Below are positions 60,656 to 64,000 of a DNA stretch of 64,000 bases, one piece after another. Both the position numbers and the translations under genes were made by a program. A model generated the notes under the pieces. It saw nothing but the letters and a program-made list of their open reading frames with translations. It searched no databases and was not told the origin of the DNA. The stretch's first letter is position 1. Each line of letters opens with the position of its first letter. This DNA is from Luzula sylvatica (Eukaryota; Streptophyta; Magnoliopsida; Poales; Juncaceae), in assembly GCA_946800325.1 (NCBI GenBank), contig OX326957.1, forward strand, positions 27,933,054 through 27,997,053, written 5' to 3'.

Positions 60656-62030
60656 TTGTATGCATTTTTTTTTCTGAAAATAACTCAATTTTTCAAAATA
60701 TTCTAAATCTAACCCAAAATTTACCAACCCTCTTATTTTGGAGTCATTTTTATGCAATTTTCTCATGCCACCTCATCACAACTCATTCCACGTCATCACA
60801 ATTATTTCAACCATTAGATTATGATATGTGGCAATATATGAATCATAGATTAATTTTTGATTTTGTGTGATTATGTTTTATTTGTAAATATTTATGTGTC
60901 CCTTATTTTACACATACTTTTAAGCAATTTTAGAAGGCCACATCACCTTACACTGATGACGTGTCAAAATATTATTTGTTAGGTTCATGTTGAATCAATT
61001 GTATTTGATTTTAAATTTTTTCACAATATGTTATATGATCAATTGTGAATACAAATAGAATGTGAAGAGTTTAAATATCTAACATTAATAAATTAATATA
61101 TAATATCCTAAATACATCAAATATTGTTAGTATTTTCATAATATAATTTAAAAAAATTAAGAAATATATTCGTTTGAATTTTATTTTTATTTTGAGATAC
61201 ATATTATCATATATTTAATATTTTTCTCTAACTTAAAATTATGAAAATAATTATGTAAAAAAAGATGTAAAAATAAATATAATTACATTAATGACTTGTG
61301 AGCCTAATAATAATAATTTTTAAAACTATAATCTATAAAAATTGCACATACTACTAAGTATGTTATTATCATATATTCAGTACTTTTCTCTAACATAAAA
61401 TTATGAAAACAATTATGTAAAAAAAAATATAATAACATTAATGACTTATAATCCTAATTATTATTATTTTTAAACATGTAATTGAAAAAAATTGTACATC
61501 CTAATTATTATTATTATTTTTCAGACAATTATGTTATATTTGTATTTTTACTTAAAACAGTTTCATGTTAATCTCTAAAAAAAAATAATGAAATATATTT
61601 ATTTACTAAACACAAATAATTTCTTTAACTTATATAATATTTTTCAATAATAAACATGAAACATAAAAATTATCAGACACAAATAATTTTTTTTAAACTT
61701 TTACAATGTTATTATTCTTAATTTTAGATATGAAAATTTAGAATATCATATGGTTTTGATTTTTGTTTATGTCCACACATGTTGTTTTATTATTTTACAG
61801 TGACATTTATTCTTTTTTGTACATGTTGTATTAAAATACTAAATAAATATTTCGCAATGTGTCATATTAAAAAATAATATAATAATTTTGTCATAATCAA
61901 ACTTCCTTAATCAATATGATAATTATTTTTATAAAGTCTTATATTTGATCCCGAAAAATCATAACTATATATTATGTGCATGATAAATCAAATGAGACAA
62001 AACCGCCGCGAAGCGCGGGTAATCTCCTAG
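60656..62030 (+). mobile_element. Probable non-autonomous Helitron
   Basis: The right end is diagnostic: a hairpin ccgcg-aag-cgcgg (62006-62018), then gtaatctcCTAG (ending 62030) followed by T. The left boundary is uncertain, placed where the sequence becomes uniformly AT-rich. The body has a repeated ttttctctaacttaaaattatg-like piece (61223 and 61385) and no Rep/helicase coding sequence. Confidence 0.6.
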
Positions 62031-62179
62031 TTGATTTAAAAAACCCGGTACTAATTAAGTTTTAAAATCAGTTAGTTTAATTAAGTTAATTAATTAATTT
62101 AACTACTAATCAGAAAACACAAAATTTAAGAAAAATAACGGGTTTATAAAATCCGGTCATGTGTTCAAATTGTCATAAA

Positions 62180-62450
62180 TTGTGTTGAGCGATAGAGAAC
62201 CCCAAATTATACCACATATTACCATCTACTAATTATATTAATTAACATGATAACTAACTAAGACATGTTATATGAATACAATTTAGTTAATATAAAATAA
62301 ATATTTATTTTAATCAACAAATATAATTTAACACCAATTAATTATTAATTGTGTATTCTTTAAATTATCTTGCTAACTAAATTAATCAATTAAAATATAA
62401 AAAATGAGTTGGGGAAATTTGGGGCAAAATATAATTCTCATTTTTGTTTG
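62180..62450. mobile_element. Foldback MITE, TTAATTAAC family (diverged)
   Basis: attaattaacatgataactaac at the left and the complement of ttatcttgctaactaaattaatc at the right give the family's symmetric core. The ends gaaccccaaattatacc and the complement of aatttggggcaaaatata are also related. It lies directly after the Helitron end. Confidence 0.5.
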
Positions 62451-63690
62451 TGCAGGCCCATGGCCCATGAACATTGTGAATTTGTTACTTTACTCCAAAA
62501 ATTCCCCATGACATCCTATATTTCAAATTAACACATCATGATTATTTAAAAAATATATAATTAACAATTAGTTGGTATAAAATTAAATTTATTAATTCAA
62601 TGAATATTTTCATATAATAATTAGTAAAAATCTCTCCAGTCCGTGATTATTAAATTAAATTAAATTAAATTTAGTAATTCAAATTTAATAATAATATAAA
62701 TATAAAAATGTGAGGGTAAAATTTGGGTACTCATATAAGCTCACTTTTTAAGAATTTGCACGGGATTATAAAACCCGCCGTTTTTTTAAATCTCTCCGGA
62801 CCGTGATTAAATATGATTAAGTATGTTTTATCCTTAATTAATTAACCGGGTTTTTAAAACCAGTTGGTACCGGATTTTTAAAATCCGGTATGGGTTAGTT
62901 TTGGAATATTTTTCGAAACTGGGTTATTTTTCGAAATTTTTTTCCAAACAAGTTCACTATCACAAATACTCCTATTCTAGCCTCTACAGTCAAAAAATTA
63001 TCTTAAGCGTTAAGTCTCCATCCAACTAATCATATTTAAGAATTTCTAATCTAGTAAGATTACTTAAATAAATTGTATTATGACTAAAATGCCCTTTTTA
63101 TTTAAAAATCCATCTCAATCCCGACAGTCCCAAAAATATGGACTCCTTCCTCTTTTCGCGCAAAACATCTTCTCTTTCTGCTTAGCGCCCAGAAAAAAGC
63201 ATCCCATGGCCCATCACCCAGAGCAGTTGTAGCATTCCTCTCGTAATTACAATGATATGTATAAAAACGTACATACAATTAATAATGTGTATATTAGATA
63301 TACATAATTAAATTGATAAAATAAACATTGGAATATATGAAAGGATCACAAGGTTTCAACACAAGTATGTTTTAGTAAAACTGCCATCAATCTCACATAA
63401 AACTCCAATCGGACCAGGACGAATTGGGTTTGATAGATAATTACATTATCTATAACTTTGATCTCTTATGTTTTTCATTTTAATTGAATACCGAAAGGAC
63501 ACGACCGTTTTACATACATTGAGTAAAACACATGGAGTAAAACTTTCATAACTTTCCCATCTGAACTCTAAGTGTTGGGTATCGGCTTCACTACCGAGCC
63601 CCGCGCAGCGGATTGAGAGGCCCGGTCCGACCCGATCCCGAGGACCACGTCAACGACCCGAAAGTACGAATCATGTAAATGCAACTAAAC
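62451..63690. other. Intergenic, no gene recognised
   Basis: AT-rich DNA with repeated short phrases such as aaacccg, ccggtttttaaaa and tctctccgg(a/t)ccgtgatta (62630 and 62790). No supportable coding region. Confidence 0.4.
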
Positions 63691-63698
63691 CTATGAAA

Positions 63699-63887
63699 TT
63701 AACTCTTAATCCATAGAGAATCATACCACGTGAAATTGATCACGGTGAAGGGTTGATCCTCGCGTAGTTGCTTTGCTCTTTGCTTCAACTCCGGCAACAC
63801 GCACGTCCCACGCCCGCTCGATTCGACACCTTGTTTGAAGCTCCAATTTGTCGTATACAACCGGATCACATCCGGTTCGTCATCCAT
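63699..63887 (-). other. 62-residue open frame, unidentified
   Basis: The minus-strand frame starts MDDEPDVIRLYTTNWSFKQG and ends shortly after FTWYDSL. Base composition is clearly richer in GC than the neighbourhood, as is the sequence on both sides (63590-64000). It may be a first exon or part of a retroelement leader running off the window. No family is recognised. Confidence 0.3.
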
Positions 63888-64000
63888 CTTGCTCTAGCTT
63901 GATCACAATAGAGGATTTCAGATGAATTCCCTCTACCCGTATCCACCTTGAGCCTCGTCTTTCGGTTACGCGCGATTCTCCTAAAATCGTCGTAAACTTG

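Noticed and set aside
1..64000. CRISPR array, prokaryotic operon or phage-like system
   Set aside because: Repeat spacing, introns, codon context and gene families are all those of a plant nuclear genome.

Overview
The window is nuclear DNA of a flowering plant, most likely a eudicot. Signs are spliced genes with short GT-AG introns, AT-rich intergenic DNA and plant-specific families: an At4g04980-like polyproline family, an ACOS5-like acyl-CoA ligase, plant ELMO, a FAR1/MULE transposase, a Ty1/copia remnant, Helitron ends and many MITEs. I cannot name the species. All gene models were spliced by eye from reading frames, splice signals and protein resemblance.

Left half (1-39060): an array of four related genes, all on the + strand, encodes proteins of the uncharacterised At4g04980-like family (proline-rich N-terminus, conserved alpha-helical C-terminal domain). 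Call them A (2187-4530), B (8454-13419), C (19203-21999) and A' (24226-26584). A and A' lie in a recent segmental duplication: 111-6544 is nearly identical to 22100-38781, ignoring a 10.1-kb insertion in the second copy. The duplicated block also carries a PPR-like pseudogene fragment, a foldback element just upstream of the gene, a SINE-like inverted pair and a decayed copia fragment. B and C are older paralogs. B has a coding polyproline minisatellite and an apparent one-base frameshift near its C-terminus.

The insertion in copy 2 (26892-37019) is the most striking element. It is a Mutator-like transposon flanked by a perfect 9-bp target duplication, and copy 1 preserves the unoccupied site. 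It encodes an uninterrupted 745-residue FAR1/MULE/SWIM transposase and a second multi-exon gene of the Ulp1-like (KAONASHI-type) kind. In that second protein the expected protease His and Cys positions read Asn and Ser.

Right half (39060-64000): ordinary single genes lie among small transposons. They are an ELMO-domain gene (+), an acidic protein of unknown function (-), tRNA-Glu(CTC) (-), an ACOS5-like/4CL-like acyl-CoA ligase (+), complex I subunit NDUFA2/B8 (+) and an RRM protein with a ZC3H14/Nab2-like N-terminus (+). Three Helitron-type 3' ends, a family of TTAATTAAC-rich foldback MITEs, several MITEs with target duplications and microsatellites fill the gaps. The genes on the right do not form an evident pathway. 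The left half is a story of local gene-family expansion and transposition.
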